From Nocardioides xinjiangensis (GTDB taxonomy: Bacteria; Actinomycetota; Actinomycetes; Propionibacteriales; Nocardioidaceae): a stretch of 64,000 nucleotides of DNA. Positions 15,671-24,345 of the stretch are shown here, in pieces. Both the position numbers and the translations under genes were made by a program. The notes beneath the pieces are model-generated. The model was given only the letters and a program-made list of their open reading frames with translations. It ran no database searches and had not been told where the DNA came from. The stretch spans positions 186,001-250,000 of the forward strand of contig NZ_JAFMSY010000003.1 of NCBI RefSeq assembly GCF_017916455.1. Reading direction: 5' to 3'. The first letter of the stretch is position 1, and each line of letters begins with the position of its first letter.

Positions 15671-18088
15671 TCAGCGGTTGTCGACGACCAGGGCGGCGAG
15701 GCGGGCGCGCGAGCTGATGTCGAGCTTGCGGTAGATGTGGGTGAGGTGCGCGTCGACCGTGCGCGGGGAGACGAAGAGCTCCTCGGCGATCCGCCGGCTG
15801 GTCAGGCCGTGCGCCACGCGCTCGGCGACCTGGCGCTCGGCCGCGGTGAGCGCGTCGAGCACCGACGGGGGAGCGGACGTCGGCCGCGTGAAGACGGCCG
15901 TGATGAGCGAGACGGCGTCGGCGGACAGCTCGTCGCCGTCGATCCACTCCGCCGGAGCCCGGCTCGCCGGGACGACGTCGTAGTCGGCGGAGTAGCCCCA
16001 GCGCACGGCCAGCCGCGGGGTGCGGATGGCGAAGGCCGCTGCCGCGAGGGCTCGCGCCTCCGGCAGGTCACGGGCACGGGCGACGCCGGCGAGGCCGTCG
16101 AGGACGTCGGCCGCGCGCAGGGGGAGCCGCATCGCTCGGCACTGCTCGAGCGCGGTGAGGTAGGTCGTCGTCGCCTGGTCGAGGTCGCCGAGGTCGACGA
16201 GCGCCCGCCCCAGCAGCAGCCGCGCCTCCACGCCGTCGCGGCCCAGTCGCGCCGAGTCGGCCAGCGCCACCACGTCGGCGGCCAGCCCGGCCGCCCGACG
16301 CGACTCGCCGCGCACGAGGAGGTCGCGGCCGTCCTGGGCCAGCACCGGCAGGCGCACCGCCCACGGCAGCGTCTCGCGCACCACCTCCGTCGGCACCCAG
16401 GTGGGGTCGAGCCCCCGCAGCAGCGTCTCGGCGAGCAGCCCGACCCGGTCCTCGGCGAGCTCGCGCGCCTCGAGGACGACGGCGCGGGTGCCGGCCACCG
16501 CCTCGGCGATCCGGCCCTGCTCGAGGGCGATGCGGGTCAGGACGGTGCGTGCGGAGAGGTCGATCCAGCGCTCGTCTCGCGACGTGCGCGCCGGCATCGC
16601 CTCGCCGGCCGCCCGGGTCGCCTCCGCGAAGCGGCCCTGCGAGGCGTAGACGTCGGCGAGCGTGCGCGTCGCCTGCCGGCTGATGGACCCCTCCGGGTCG
16701 AGGCTGATCGCGCGCTTCGCCTCGGCCTCGGCGCGGGCCGTGTCGCCGGCGTCGAGGTGCATCTCGGCACGGATCGAGGCCGTCTTGGCGAGCTGCTCCT
16801 CGGGCCGCGGCGCCGACGACGCGTGCTGGTCGGCCCGGTCGAGCAGCCACAGCCCCTCGTAGCTGCCCCGCATCTCCGAGGCGGCGATCCCGGCCCGGCG
16901 CGCGACCTGGGCCCCGATCGCCGGGGGGCCGTCCCCGCTGGCGAGCGCCCCCTCGAGGATCTCGACGGCCTCCCGCGTGCGCATCGAGGTGTAGAGCGAG
17001 GAGAAGATCCGGTTGGCCACCGAGTAGCCCTCGGCCCGCGTCTCGGGGTCGGCGCACGCGGTGAGCACCGCGTGCCGCATCGCGGGCAGGTCGCTCAGCC
17101 ACTCGGCGTCGGCTGCGCCGTAGTTGTCGTGGTCCGGCGCGTGGGCCTGTGCCCACGCCAGCAGCCCGGCCTTCACCGCGGCGACGTCGTCCGGCGTGGC
17201 CAGGGCGCGGGCGCGGCCGCGGATCGGGGAGAGCATGTCGAAGCGGCCCTCGGCGTCGACCTCGAGCAGGCTGCGGCGCACGAGGCCGCCGGCGCGCTCG
17301 GCGGCCTCGGGGACCGGGACGTCGAGCACCCGGGCCAGCACGCCGAGACCGACGCGGAAGTCGAGCAGGCCGATCCGGCGCAGCGCGGACGCACTCGCCT
17401 GGTCGAGGAGGTCGTGCGCGGAGTCGACCGCCTGGTCGAGGCTCACCGTGGCCAGGGCGTTGCCGAGGCCCACGAGCGCGGACTGCACGGCCACCTGCTC
17501 GATCAGCAACGGCAGGCCGCCGGTGGCCCGCAGCAGCCGGCGTACCTCGTGCCCCTGCGCGGCCAGGTCCACCTGCCGGCCCGCGGCGCGGACGCGTCGC
17601 AGGAACAGCTCCACAGCCGGCCCCTCGAGCGGCGCTCGCTGCGGGGGCACCGGCAGCGGCCCGACGCGGACGACGGACTCGAGGGGCTGGCCGGCGGTGG
17701 TGCGGGCGGTCACGACGACCCGTGCGTCGCTCGTGCTCTCCAGCACCGACTGCAGCACCGGGCCCGCCCCGGTGGCGTCGAGGTCGAGGCCGTCGAGGAC
17801 CAGCACGCACTCCCGTCCGTCGACGGCCCGGCCGAGGGCGCCGGCCAGCGAGTCGCCCGGAGCCGTCTCCGACTCCAGGCTCTCGAGCGCGGCGACCAGG
17901 ACGTCGTCGACGGTGCGGAGGCTGCGGGCGTCCACCCACGAGGCGCTCGAGCGGCCCGCCGCGACGTGGCGCACGAGGAGCGTCTTGCCGCAACCGGGTG
18001 GACCGACCACGGTCACCCACCGCGAGTCGTCGAGGGCCAGGCTCAGCGCGCGCTGGACGTCGTCGCGACCGAGGCACGTGGCAAGCAC
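15671..18088 (-). CDS. Large AAA/NACHT-like ATPase LuxR-family regulator
   Basis: 805-residue regulator of the LAL-like type. A P-loop lies at residues 29-36 (GPPGCGKT) with a Walker B-like CVLVLDGLD. A long helical, TPR-like middle region (DRADQHASS, AKRAISLDPEGS) follows. The C-terminal LuxR/NarL helix-turn-helix (LTAAERQVAERVAHGLTSRRIAEELFVSPRTVDAHLTHIYRKL) ends at the terminus. Such proteins act as ATP-dependent, inducer-controlled activators. GTG 18088 is 6 nt from a TACATT box, so the mRNA is probably leaderless. No cognate operon is obvious. The 72-bp hairpin array begins 35 bp after its stop codon and could lie in its 3' untranslated region. Confidence 0.92.
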   Translation of the reverse strand: MLATCLGRDDVQRALSLALDDSRWVTVVGPPGCGKTLLVRHVAAGRSSASWVDARSLRTVDDVLVAALESLESETAPGDSLAGALGRAVDGRECVLVLDGLDLDATGAGPVLQSVLESTSDARVVVTARTTAGQPLESVVRVGPLPVPPQRAPLEGPAVELFLRRVRAAGRQVDLAAQGHEVRRLLRATGGLPLLIEQVAVQSALVGLGNALATVSLDQAVDSAHDLLDQASASALRRIGLLDFRVGLGVLARVLDVPVPEAAERAGGLVRRSLLEVDAEGRFDMLSPIRGRARALATPDDVAAVKAGLLAWAQAHAPDHDNYGAADAEWLSDLPAMRHAVLTACADPETRAEGYSVANRIFSSLYTSMRTREAVEILEGALASGDGPPAIGAQVARRAGIAASEMRGSYEGLWLLDRADQHASSAPRPEEQLAKTASIRAEMHLDAGDTARAEAEAKRAISLDPEGSISRQATRTLADVYASQGRFAEATRAAGEAMPARTSRDERWIDLSARTVLTRIALEQGRIAEAVAGTRAVVLEARELAEDRVGLLAETLLRGLDPTWVPTEVVRETLPWAVRLPVLAQDGRDLLVRGESRRAAGLAADVVALADSARLGRDGVEARLLLGRALVDLGDLDQATTTYLTALEQCRAMRLPLRAADVLDGLAGVARARDLPEARALAAAAFAIRTPRLAVRWGYSADYDVVPASRAPAEWIDGDELSADAVSLITAVFTRPTSAPPSVLDALTAAERQVAERVAHGLTSRRIAEELFVSPRTVDAHLTHIYRKLDISSRARLAALVVDNR

Positions 18089-18094
18089 GTCCCG

Positions 18095-18100
18095 AATGTA
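18095..18100 (-). promoter_or_regulatory. -10 box TACATT for the LuxR-family gene
   Basis: TACATT sits 6 nt upstream of GTG 18088. Just beyond it (around 18127) a GTAG/CTAC dyad could be an operator. Confidence 0.5.
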
Positions 18101-18231
18101 GCGCCATCGGAGGGGCCGAGTTAGGTAGGACTACGGATGCCCGGGGCGCGGCTGCCGCGGGAGCCTTCTCGTACGCCGACGGGGTCGGGGCCGCACGAGG
18201 GGAGGACCCCGCCGCCCGTCGGCACCCGGCC

Positions 18232-18273
18232 GGAGCAGGCCGACGTCGTCGGGGGTCGACGGCGGCCTGCTCC
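18232..18273. repeat. Inverted repeat in the 18089-18323 divergent gap
   Basis: GGAGCAGGCC (18232-18241) pairs exactly with GGCCTGCTCC (18264-18273) around a GC-rich loop. It lies about 40 bp upstream of the promoter of the gene at 18324. It may be a terminator of an unseen transcript or a regulatory hairpin; no gene is supported in this gap. Confidence 0.5.
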
Positions 18274-18311
18274 CGCAGTCTTCAGGGGGCCGCGGCCTTG
18301 CCGTCGCTGCG

Positions 18312-18317
18312 TACGCT
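18312..18317 (+). promoter_or_regulatory. -10 box TACGCT for the gene at 18324
   Basis: TACGCT ends 6 nt before ATG 18324, a leaderless arrangement. Confidence 0.5.
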
Positions 18318-18323
18318 GGAGCC

Positions 18324-19085
18324 ATGGAACTCGTGCTCGTGCTGGTCGTCCTGGGCGGGCTGACGGCCACCGCCGTGGCGGCCGGGAAGTCGAGCAAGAA
18401 GCGTGAGCTGGCGCGGCTCGAGGCCGAGGTGGCGCCGGTGAAGAGGCTGGCCGAGGAGGACGTCACCGCCCTCGGCGTCGAGCTGCAGGACCTCGACATC
18501 GAGATGGCCGGCCAGCAGCTCGACCCCGGTGCGAACGCCGACTACCAGCGCGCCCTCGACTCCTACGAGGCCGCGAAGACCGCCGCCGCGGGACTCACCC
18601 GCGCCGAGGACGTCAAGCACGTGACGGAGATCCTCGAGGACGGTCGCTACGCCATGGCGTGCGTCCGCGCCCGGGTCGCGGGCGAGCCGCTCCCGCAGCG
18701 CCGGCCGCCGTGCTTCTTCGACCCCCGCCACGGTCTGTCCGTCGCCGACGTGCCGTGGACACCTCCCGGTGGCGCGTCGCGCGACGTGCCTGCCTGCGCG
18801 CTCGACGTGGAGCGGGTCCGCGCCGGCGCGGAGCCCGACATCCGCAAGGTGATGGTCGGTTCCCGCCGGGTCCCCTACTGGCAGGGCGGACGCGCCTACC
18901 AGCCCTACGCGGCCGGCTACTTCGGCGCCTTCTCGCCGATGGACTGGATGTTCATGGGCATGCTGTTCGGCGGCGGGTTCGACGGCCTCGGCGAGGGCAT
19001 CGGCGCCATGGGCGAGGGCATCGGCGACCTCTTCGGTGGGATCGGCGACGGCATCGGCGGCATGTTCGACGGCTTCGACTTCTGA
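18324..19085 (+). CDS. Actinobacterial membrane protein of unknown function with Gly-rich tail
   Basis: 253 residues. It starts with a short hydrophobic helix (ELVLVLVVLGGLTATAVAA) and a basic KSSKKR, so it is membrane-anchored with the rest probably cytoplasmic. A coiled-coil-prone region (about 30-100) is followed by a conserved core CFFDPRHGLSVADVPWTPPGG with further Cys at PACALD. The tail is hydrophobic/Gly-rich, with repeats of GIG and EGIG ending GGMFDGFDF. I recall similar uncharacterised proteins in streptomycetes. The CFFDPRHG motif suggests a metal- or thiol-dependent fold, but no function can be assigned. It is monocistronic. Confidence 0.75.
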   Translation: MELVLVLVVLGGLTATAVAAGKSSKKRELARLEAEVAPVKRLAEEDVTALGVELQDLDIEMAGQQLDPGANADYQRALDSYEAAKTAAAGLTRAEDVKHVTEILEDGRYAMACVRARVAGEPLPQRRPPCFFDPRHGLSVADVPWTPPGGASRDVPACALDVERVRAGAEPDIRKVMVGSRRVPYWQGGRAYQPYAAGYFGAFSPMDWMFMGMLFGGGFDGLGEGIGAMGEGIGDLFGGIGDGIGGMFDGFDF

Positions 19086-19168
19086 CCCGACCGGCTGCTT
19101 CCCACCTGTCACCTCGCCGACGACGGGTCGGTCGTCGCGAGCCGAGCGGGCTGCGCGAGGATGGCCGG

Positions 19169-19936
19169 GTGAGCCTGCACCGCACCGAGCTCGGCGACTC
19201 CGGGTCGCGCGTCGTGTTCTGCCACGGACTCTTCGGCCAGGGCAAGAACTGGACGCAGGCCGGCCGGGCGCTCAGCGCCGACCACCGGGTCCTGCTCCTG
19301 GACATGCCCAACCACGGGCGCTCTCCGTGGACGGACACTTTCGACTACCTCGAGCTGGCCGACCTCGTCGCCGCCGAGCTGGGCGACGAGCCGGTGGCGC
19401 TGGTGGGGCACTCGATGGGCGGCAAGATCGCGATGTGCGTGGCGCTGCGGCACCCGGACCTCGTCGAGCGGCTCGCCGTGGTCGACGTCGCCCCCGTGGC
19501 CTACGAGAGCGGGCGGGAGTTCGTCGGGTACATCGAGACGATGCGGGCGATGGACCGCGCGGTGCTCGAGCGCCGCGAGCAGGCCGAGGAGGCGCTGCGC
19601 GAGCCGGTGCCCAACCCGGTGGTGCGCAGCTTCCTGCTGCAGAACCTGCGGCGCACCGACGACGGCTGGCACTGGCAGGTCAACCTCGACCTGCTGGGCG
19701 AGCACATGTCCGAGCTCGTCGGCTGGCCCGGCGACCGCTTGGGTGACGCGACGTACGACGGTCCCGTGCTGTGGGTCGGCGGCGCGCGCTCGGACTACAT
19801 CTCCGACGAGCACGCGGTGGAGATGGACCGGCGCTTCCCGCGCAACCGGCGCGTGCTGATCAAGGGCGCAGGGCACTGGGTGCACTCCGAGCAGCCCGAG
19901 GTCTTCCTCGAGGTCGTGCGCCGCTTCCTCGCGTGA
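19169..19936 (+). CDS. Alpha/beta-fold hydrolase (YbfF-like esterase)
   Basis: 255-residue alpha/beta hydrolase. It has the oxyanion HGLFGQGKNW near the N-terminus, the nucleophile elbow GHSMGGK (Ser near residue 82) and the catalytic His in GAGHWVHSEQPE near the C-terminus. The acid is probably in the GGARSDYIS strand. The pattern resembles the YbfF/abhydrolase-11 esterases; the substrate is unknown. The GTG at 19169 has a GAGG site upstream and matches the family start; the longer frame runs back into the preceding gene. Confidence 0.88.
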   Translation: MSLHRTELGDSGSRVVFCHGLFGQGKNWTQAGRALSADHRVLLLDMPNHGRSPWTDTFDYLELADLVAAELGDEPVALVGHSMGGKIAMCVALRHPDLVERLAVVDVAPVAYESGREFVGYIETMRAMDRAVLERREQAEEALREPVPNPVVRSFLLQNLRRTDDGWHWQVNLDLLGEHMSELVGWPGDRLGDATYDGPVLWVGGARSDYISDEHAVEMDRRFPRNRRVLIKGAGHWVHSEQPEVFLEVVRRFLA

Positions 19937-19967
19937 CGAATCGGGCCGGTCCGCGAGGGCGGCCGGC

Positions 19968-20504
19968 TCAGCCCCTCTGCCGGGCGCGGTACGCCGCGAC
20001 GGCCTCGCGGTTGCCGCAGGTCGTGGAGCAGTAGCGCCGGGACCGGTTGCGGGAGAGGTCGAGCACCACGTCGTCGCAGTCGTCGGCGGCGCAGCGGTCG
20101 AGCCGCGACATCTCGTCGGCGCGGATGACGTCGACCATCGCCATCGCGGTCTCCACCACGACCCGCTCGTCGAGCGGACGGTCCGGGTCCACGGCGTGGA
20201 GGTGCCAGTCCCAGTGGTCGTGACGCTGGAGCTGGGGGAGCGCCCGTGCCGTGGCCAGCATGCCGTTCACGATCTCCGCGGCCTCGTCGCGCTCGGCCAG
20301 GAGCAGGGCCTTCAGCGCCGGGCGCAGCCGGCGTACGGCCTCGAGCTCGTCCGCCGTGGCGTCGTGGCGGCCGGTGTAGGACCAGGAGGCGAGGAAGGCG
20401 GACAGGTCGTCGACCGAGCCCAGCGGGTCGCCGGGCTCGTCGGTGGAGTTGACCAGGGCCACCGCGGCTTGCAGGGCCGCATCCGTGTCATCCGTGAAGA
20501 GCAC
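19968..20504 (-). CDS. CGNR zinc-finger (ABATE-domain) putative regulator
   Basis: 178 residues. The N-terminal ABATE-type domain (AALQAAVALVNSTDEPGDPL) is followed by a C-terminal treble-clef CGNR zinc finger: C-A-x3-C near residue 142 and RRYCSTTCGNREAVAAYR at the end. The four Cys probably bind zinc. Such proteins are thought to be stress-linked transcriptional regulators. The GTG at 20504 lies 6 nt from a TAATGT box. It is divergent from the exporter gene with only 32 bp between the starts, so it probably controls that transporter and itself. Confidence 0.9.
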   Translation of the reverse strand: MLFTDDTDAALQAAVALVNSTDEPGDPLGSVDDLSAFLASWSYTGRHDATADELEAVRRLRPALKALLLAERDEAAEIVNGMLATARALPQLQRHDHWDWHLHAVDPDRPLDERVVVETAMAMVDVIRADEMSRLDRCAADDCDDVVLDLSRNRSRRYCSTTCGNREAVAAYRARQRG

Positions 20505-20510
20505 GTTGAC

Positions 20511-20535
20511 ACATTACACGCAGCCGTCGTAGCGT
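20511..20535. promoter_or_regulatory. Back-to-back -10 boxes for the CGNR gene and EamA gene
   Basis: TAATGT on the minus strand (20511-20516) and TAGCGT on the plus strand (20530-20535) serve divergent starts only 32 bp apart, so the promoters must overlap and compete. TAGCGT is 7 nt from an in-frame GTG at 20543, which may be the true transporter start. Confidence 0.5.
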
Positions 20536-20536
20536 C

Positions 20537-21574
20537 ATGACCGTGAAGGCTTTGACTCATGACACCCCCTCGTCCCGGGCCGCGACCGGACTGGTGCTCG
20601 CGGTCGCGTCGGCCTCCACGTTCGGCATGTCCGGAGCGCTGGCGCGCGGGCTGCTCGACACCGGCTGGAGCGCCGGCGCGGCGGTCACGCTGCGCACGGT
20701 CATCGCCGCGGTGGTGCTGCTGGTGCCCGGCCTGCTCGCGCTGCGCGGGCGCTGGCACCTGCTGCGCGACAACGCCGGCCTCATCGCCGGCTACGGCATC
20801 TCGGCCGTCGCCGGTGCCCAGCTCTGCTACTTCTACGCGGTGACCTACATGCAGGTCGGCGTGGCGCTGCTGCTCGAGTACACCGCTCCCGTCGCGGTCG
20901 TCGTGTGGCTGTGGCTGCGCCACGGCCAGCGGCCCTCCGGTCTCACCGGGCTCGGCGCCGTGCTGGCCGCCGCCGGACTGGTGCTCGTCCTCGACGTGGT
21001 GTCCGGAGCCGACCTGAGCACCGCCGGGGTGCTGTGGGCGCTCGGCGCGATGGTCGGGGCGGCGTCGTACTTCATCATCTCCGCCGACGAGGGCAACGGG
21101 CTGCCCGGGATCAGCCTGGCGGCCGGCGGGCTGCTCGTCGCCGGTGTCGTGCTCTCGGCCGCCGGGGCCACCGGACTCCTGCCGTTCAGCGCCTCCGGTG
21201 CGGACGCGGTCTACGACGGCTTCACCGTGCCGTGGTGGGCCACCGTCCTGGCGCTCGGCCTGGCGACGGCCGCCTTCGCCTACGTCACCGGCATCGAGGC
21301 CGGACGGCGCCTCGGCAGCCGGCTCGCGTCGTTCGTGGCGCTCGGCGAGGTCCTCGCCGCGGTGGTCTGGGCCTGGCTGCTGCTCGGCGAGCTGCCGAGG
21401 CCGGTCCAGCTCGGCGGCGGCCTCCTCGTGCTCGCCGGCGTCGTCGTGGTGAAGCTCGGCGAGGGCCGGACCGCGCTCGGGGCCGCTCCGCTGCCGGAGC
21501 CGGAGCCGGACCGCGGCCCGGACCTCGACCCCGACCGCGACCAGGGAGCCGTCAGCGGGCGTCCTGTCGCTTGA
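20537..21574 (+). CDS. EamA/DMT-family transporter
   Basis: 345-residue drug/metabolite-type permease with ten hydrophobic segments in two EamA repeats (LVLAVASASTFGMSGALARG and the second half from STAGVLWALG). These typically export amino acids or metabolites. The C-terminal 30 residues are a hydrophilic tail rich in Pro-Glu and Asp-Arg dipeptides. Starts at ATG 20537 or GTG 20543 are both possible. It is adjacent and divergent to the CGNR regulator, its probable controller. The last 23 bases overlap the 3' end of the convergent permease gene. Confidence 0.88.
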   Translation: MTVKALTHDTPSSRAATGLVLAVASASTFGMSGALARGLLDTGWSAGAAVTLRTVIAAVVLLVPGLLALRGRWHLLRDNAGLIAGYGISAVAGAQLCYFYAVTYMQVGVALLLEYTAPVAVVVWLWLRHGQRPSGLTGLGAVLAAAGLVLVLDVVSGADLSTAGVLWALGAMVGAASYFIISADEGNGLPGISLAAGGLLVAGVVLSAAGATGLLPFSASGADAVYDGFTVPWWATVLALGLATAAFAYVTGIEAGRRLGSRLASFVALGEVLAAVVWAWLLLGELPRPVQLGGGLLVLAGVVVVKLGEGRTALGAAPLPEPEPDRGPDLDPDRDQGAVSGRPVA

Positions 21575-22856
21575 GGAACACCTCGCGGTGCAGCAGCAGC
21601 AGCGCCGCCGCGACCGGCACGGCGAGCAGCGCTCCGATGACGCCCATCAGCGAGCCGCCCACCAGGGCGGCGACCACGGTGACCGAGCCCGGCAGGTCCA
21701 CCGACTTCTTCATGATGCGCGGGTAGATCACGTAGGACTCGAACTGCTGGTAGGCCAGGTAGTACACGAGCGCCACCAGCGCGATCGTGGGGGAGACGGT
21801 CAGCCCGAGCAGGGTCATGATCGCGCCGGACACGAACGCTCCGACGACCGGGATCAGGGAGAAGAGCCCGACGACAAACGCCAGCGCGAAGGCGTAGTCG
21901 GCGAGCCCGACGACGAACGAGAACACCAGGGTGCTGAGGCCGGCGCACAGCGCCACGAGGAAGGCACCCGCGACGTAGGCGCCGGTGGAGCGGATGATCT
22001 GGTCGCCGAGCTGGCTGACGCGGGGGCGACGGGAGGCCGGCGCCAGCGAGTAGCCGGCGTGCTTGATGCTCGGCAGCGAGGCCAGGAAGTAGATCATCAG
22101 CACCAGGACGATGAGGCTGTTGGTCAGCGCCGACAGCACCCGGAGCCCGACGCCGAGGGCGCCGCCGAAGACCCGCTGGCCGAACTCGCCGTTCGCGATG
22201 TAGTCCTGGGCCTTGGCGATGACGTCGTACTTGTCGTCGAGCCGCTGGACCTGCCGGTTGGACTGCAGGTCGTCGAGCCAGCCGGGGGCGTTGCGGGTGA
22301 TCTGGGCGATCTGGTCGCTGATCACCGGCGCCACGGCGACGACGAACAGCGCCAGCACGCCCAGCACCACGACCAGGACGAGCAGCACGGCCAGCCCGCG
22401 ACGGACGCCACGGCGCATGAAGAACTCGACGACCGGGTTGAGCCCGATCGCCAGGAACATCGACATCACGAGGAGCACCAGCACCGACGAGATGCTGAGC
22501 AGCTGCTGGGCGAGGAAGAACGCCACCAGCGCGCCGAGCGCGCCGAAGAAGCCGACGTTGAACGGGGCGTGGCGCAGCAGCTGGGACGGCGGGGCGGCCG
22601 GCTCCACCGGGACGTAGGGCGCGGGAGCCGCGTCGTCGAGGAGGAGGTCGGTGGCATCGTCGATGTGCTCGGCGATCTCCGTGGCGGACTGCGCGGACTC
22701 CTGGGCCGCCTCCTCCGCGGCGTCGGCGGCGGCCTCGGCCCGGTCAGCGTGGTCGCTCACCTGCTCGACGAGCTCCTCGGGAACGGCCCCGACAGGCGGT
22801 GCCGGCTGCGACGGACGCGAGGTCGTGGCGTCGCCGTCCTCCGGCGCGGACCTCAC
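21552..22856 (-). CDS. AI-2E/PerM-family membrane permease
   Basis: 434 residues. An acidic, Ala-rich soluble N-terminal region of about 85 residues (PEELVEQVSDHADRAEAAAD) is followed by about eight membrane segments in the AI-2E transporter pattern, with a central periplasmic stretch and the conserved LFSLIPVVGAFVSGAIMTLL and PVAAALLLLHRE. Family members include Na+/H+ antiporter-like and putative autoinducer exporters; this one's substrate is unknown. It starts (GTG 22856) 26 bp after the stop of the coiled-coil gene, so the two form an operon. This may link it to cell-pole or envelope functions. Confidence 0.87.
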   Translation of the reverse strand: MRSAPEDGDATTSRPSQPAPPVGAVPEELVEQVSDHADRAEAAADAAEEAAQESAQSATEIAEHIDDATDLLLDDAAPAPYVPVEPAAPPSQLLRHAPFNVGFFGALGALVAFFLAQQLLSISSVLVLLVMSMFLAIGLNPVVEFFMRRGVRRGLAVLLVLVVVLGVLALFVVAVAPVISDQIAQITRNAPGWLDDLQSNRQVQRLDDKYDVIAKAQDYIANGEFGQRVFGGALGVGLRVLSALTNSLIVLVLMIYFLASLPSIKHAGYSLAPASRRPRVSQLGDQIIRSTGAYVAGAFLVALCAGLSTLVFSFVVGLADYAFALAFVVGLFSLIPVVGAFVSGAIMTLLGLTVSPTIALVALVYYLAYQQFESYVIYPRIMKKSVDLPGSVTVVAALVGGSLMGVIGALLAVPVAAALLLLHREVFLKRQDAR

Positions 22857-22882
22857 GGCGTCGCGCAGCCGGGCACGCCAGC

Positions 22883-24217
22883 TCAGGACTCGTCCTCGGC
22901 GAAGCCCGCGACGACGTCGCGCAGGGCACCGAGCTGGGCGGTGATGGCGTCACGCCGCTTGGCCGCGCGCTCGACCTCGGCCTGGATGTTGGCGAGCTCG
23001 CGCTCGGCCTCCGCGACCCGGGTGGCGTTGATGGACTCGGCCTGGGTGCGCGCGGACGCGACGACCTGCTCGGCCTCCCGGCGGGCGCGGGCGAGCAGCC
23101 CCTCGGCCTCGGACTGGGCCTGCTGCCGGTGGGCGTTGGCCTGCGCCGTGGCCTCGCGGGCGCGCTGCTCGGCGGCGTTGGCACGTGCCTCGGCCTCGGC
23201 CACCAGGCGCTGGGTCTCCGCGGTGGCGTTGCTGTGGTGCTCCGCCGCCTCGCGGGCCAGCCGCTCCTTCTCCACCGCCAGCGTCCGGCGCGCCTCCTGG
23301 ACCTCCCGGTCGGCGGCCGCGCGGGCCTGCTCGGCCTCGCGGGTGGCGGTCACCCGCAGCTCGTTGGTCTCCTGCTGGGCGGCGAGCCGCACCTGGTCGG
23401 CCTCCCGGCGGGCGGCGGCCAGCAGGTCCTCGGCCTCCGACCTGGCCAGGCTGCGCTCGGTCTCGGCGTCGGCGGTGAGGCGCGCGCGCATCTCGTCGAG
23501 CTCCTTGAGCTGCACCATGCGCATGTCGTCGGCCTCGCGGGCGGCGTCGGCGCGGATGCTGTGGGCGTCGCGCTCGGCCTGCGCACGGATGTCGGCGGCC
23601 TCCCGCCGGGCGGCCGCGCGGACGTCGGCGGCCTCCTCCTCCGCGAGCTTGAGCATCGAGGTGGCCCGGCCGCCGAGCCCGGCGTACGTCGGGTTCTGGA
23701 TCTCGGCGACCTCCGCCCGCAGCCGCTCGAGCTCGGCCTCGAGCTCGATGACGCGCTGCTCGCTGCTCGCGAGGCTGGTCGCGAGGCCGGCCTTCTCGCT
23801 CTGGAGCTGGCCCACGCGCTGGTCGACGGCCGCCTTGTCGTAGCCGCCACGGCGCACCACCGGCAGCGGAGCCCCCTGCGGGACGGGCGGGACCGGCCGG
23901 TCGGCGACGGGAGTCGGGCCGGACGGGGCTGCAGGGCGCCGAGCCGGCGCGGGGGCCGGTGCGGGGGCCGGTGCGGAGGCCCGCGCCGCCGGTGCCGGCG
24001 GGGGGATGACGGGGGAGCGGCGGGTCGGCTGGGGGTCGGTCGTCCGCACCGCCGCGGGCACCTCGCGCTCCTCGGGCGCCGTCTCGGAGGTGGCCTCGGG
24101 GGCCATCTCCGCGGCGCGCGACTCGGCACCGGCGACCGGGAGGACCTGGGTCTCCTCTCCCGCGCCGTCGGTCGACTCCGGCTCGTCGAAGATGGACAGG
24201 CCCTGGTCGGAAGCCAT
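22883..24217 (-). CDS. DivIVA/Scy-like long coiled-coil protein
   Basis: 444 residues. The first 140 are disordered, with an Ala-Pro run (PAPAPAPAP). A DivIVA-like motif GGYDKAAVDQRVGQLQSEK follows. From about residue 150 to the end it is a nearly uninterrupted Ala/Glu/Arg coiled coil with repeated AREAxxxRAxAxREA units. The architecture resembles actinobacterial polar organisers and cytoskeletal proteins (Scy, FilP, Wag31 relatives) that mark growth poles. The ATG at 24217 gives the acidic start MASDQGLSIFDEPE. It heads an operon with the AI-2E-type permease. Automated labels such as ATP synthase subunit b would be coiled-coil artefacts. Confidence 0.8.
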   Translation of the reverse strand: MASDQGLSIFDEPESTDGAGEETQVLPVAGAESRAAEMAPEATSETAPEEREVPAAVRTTDPQPTRRSPVIPPPAPAARASAPAPAPAPAPARRPAAPSGPTPVADRPVPPVPQGAPLPVVRRGGYDKAAVDQRVGQLQSEKAGLATSLASSEQRVIELEAELERLRAEVAEIQNPTYAGLGGRATSMLKLAEEEAADVRAAARREAADIRAQAERDAHSIRADAAREADDMRMVQLKELDEMRARLTADAETERSLARSEAEDLLAAARREADQVRLAAQQETNELRVTATREAEQARAAADREVQEARRTLAVEKERLAREAAEHHSNATAETQRLVAEAEARANAAEQRAREATAQANAHRQQAQSEAEGLLARARREAEQVVASARTQAESINATRVAEAERELANIQAEVERAAKRRDAITAQLGALRDVVAGFAEDES

Positions 24218-24345
24218 GGTGAGGCACCCTCTCTCACGTCGTACGGACTGCGTCGGTGCCAGTCTGTCCGATGTCCCCACACGTTCACACCCCGGCTCGC
24301 GGAGGATCGGCAAACCGGGGTGTGTCGGACGTCTCGGGTCCGGGG

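Noticed and set aside
18137..18406. 89-residue frame in the gap before 18324
   Set aside because: Arg/Pro-rich and unlike any protein; it overlaps the supported gene and its promoter.
23000..24217. Coiled-coil protein as ATP synthase subunit b or SMC
   Set aside because: Only the Ala/Glu heptads match; there is no membrane anchor or ATPase motif, and a DivIVA-like motif is present.
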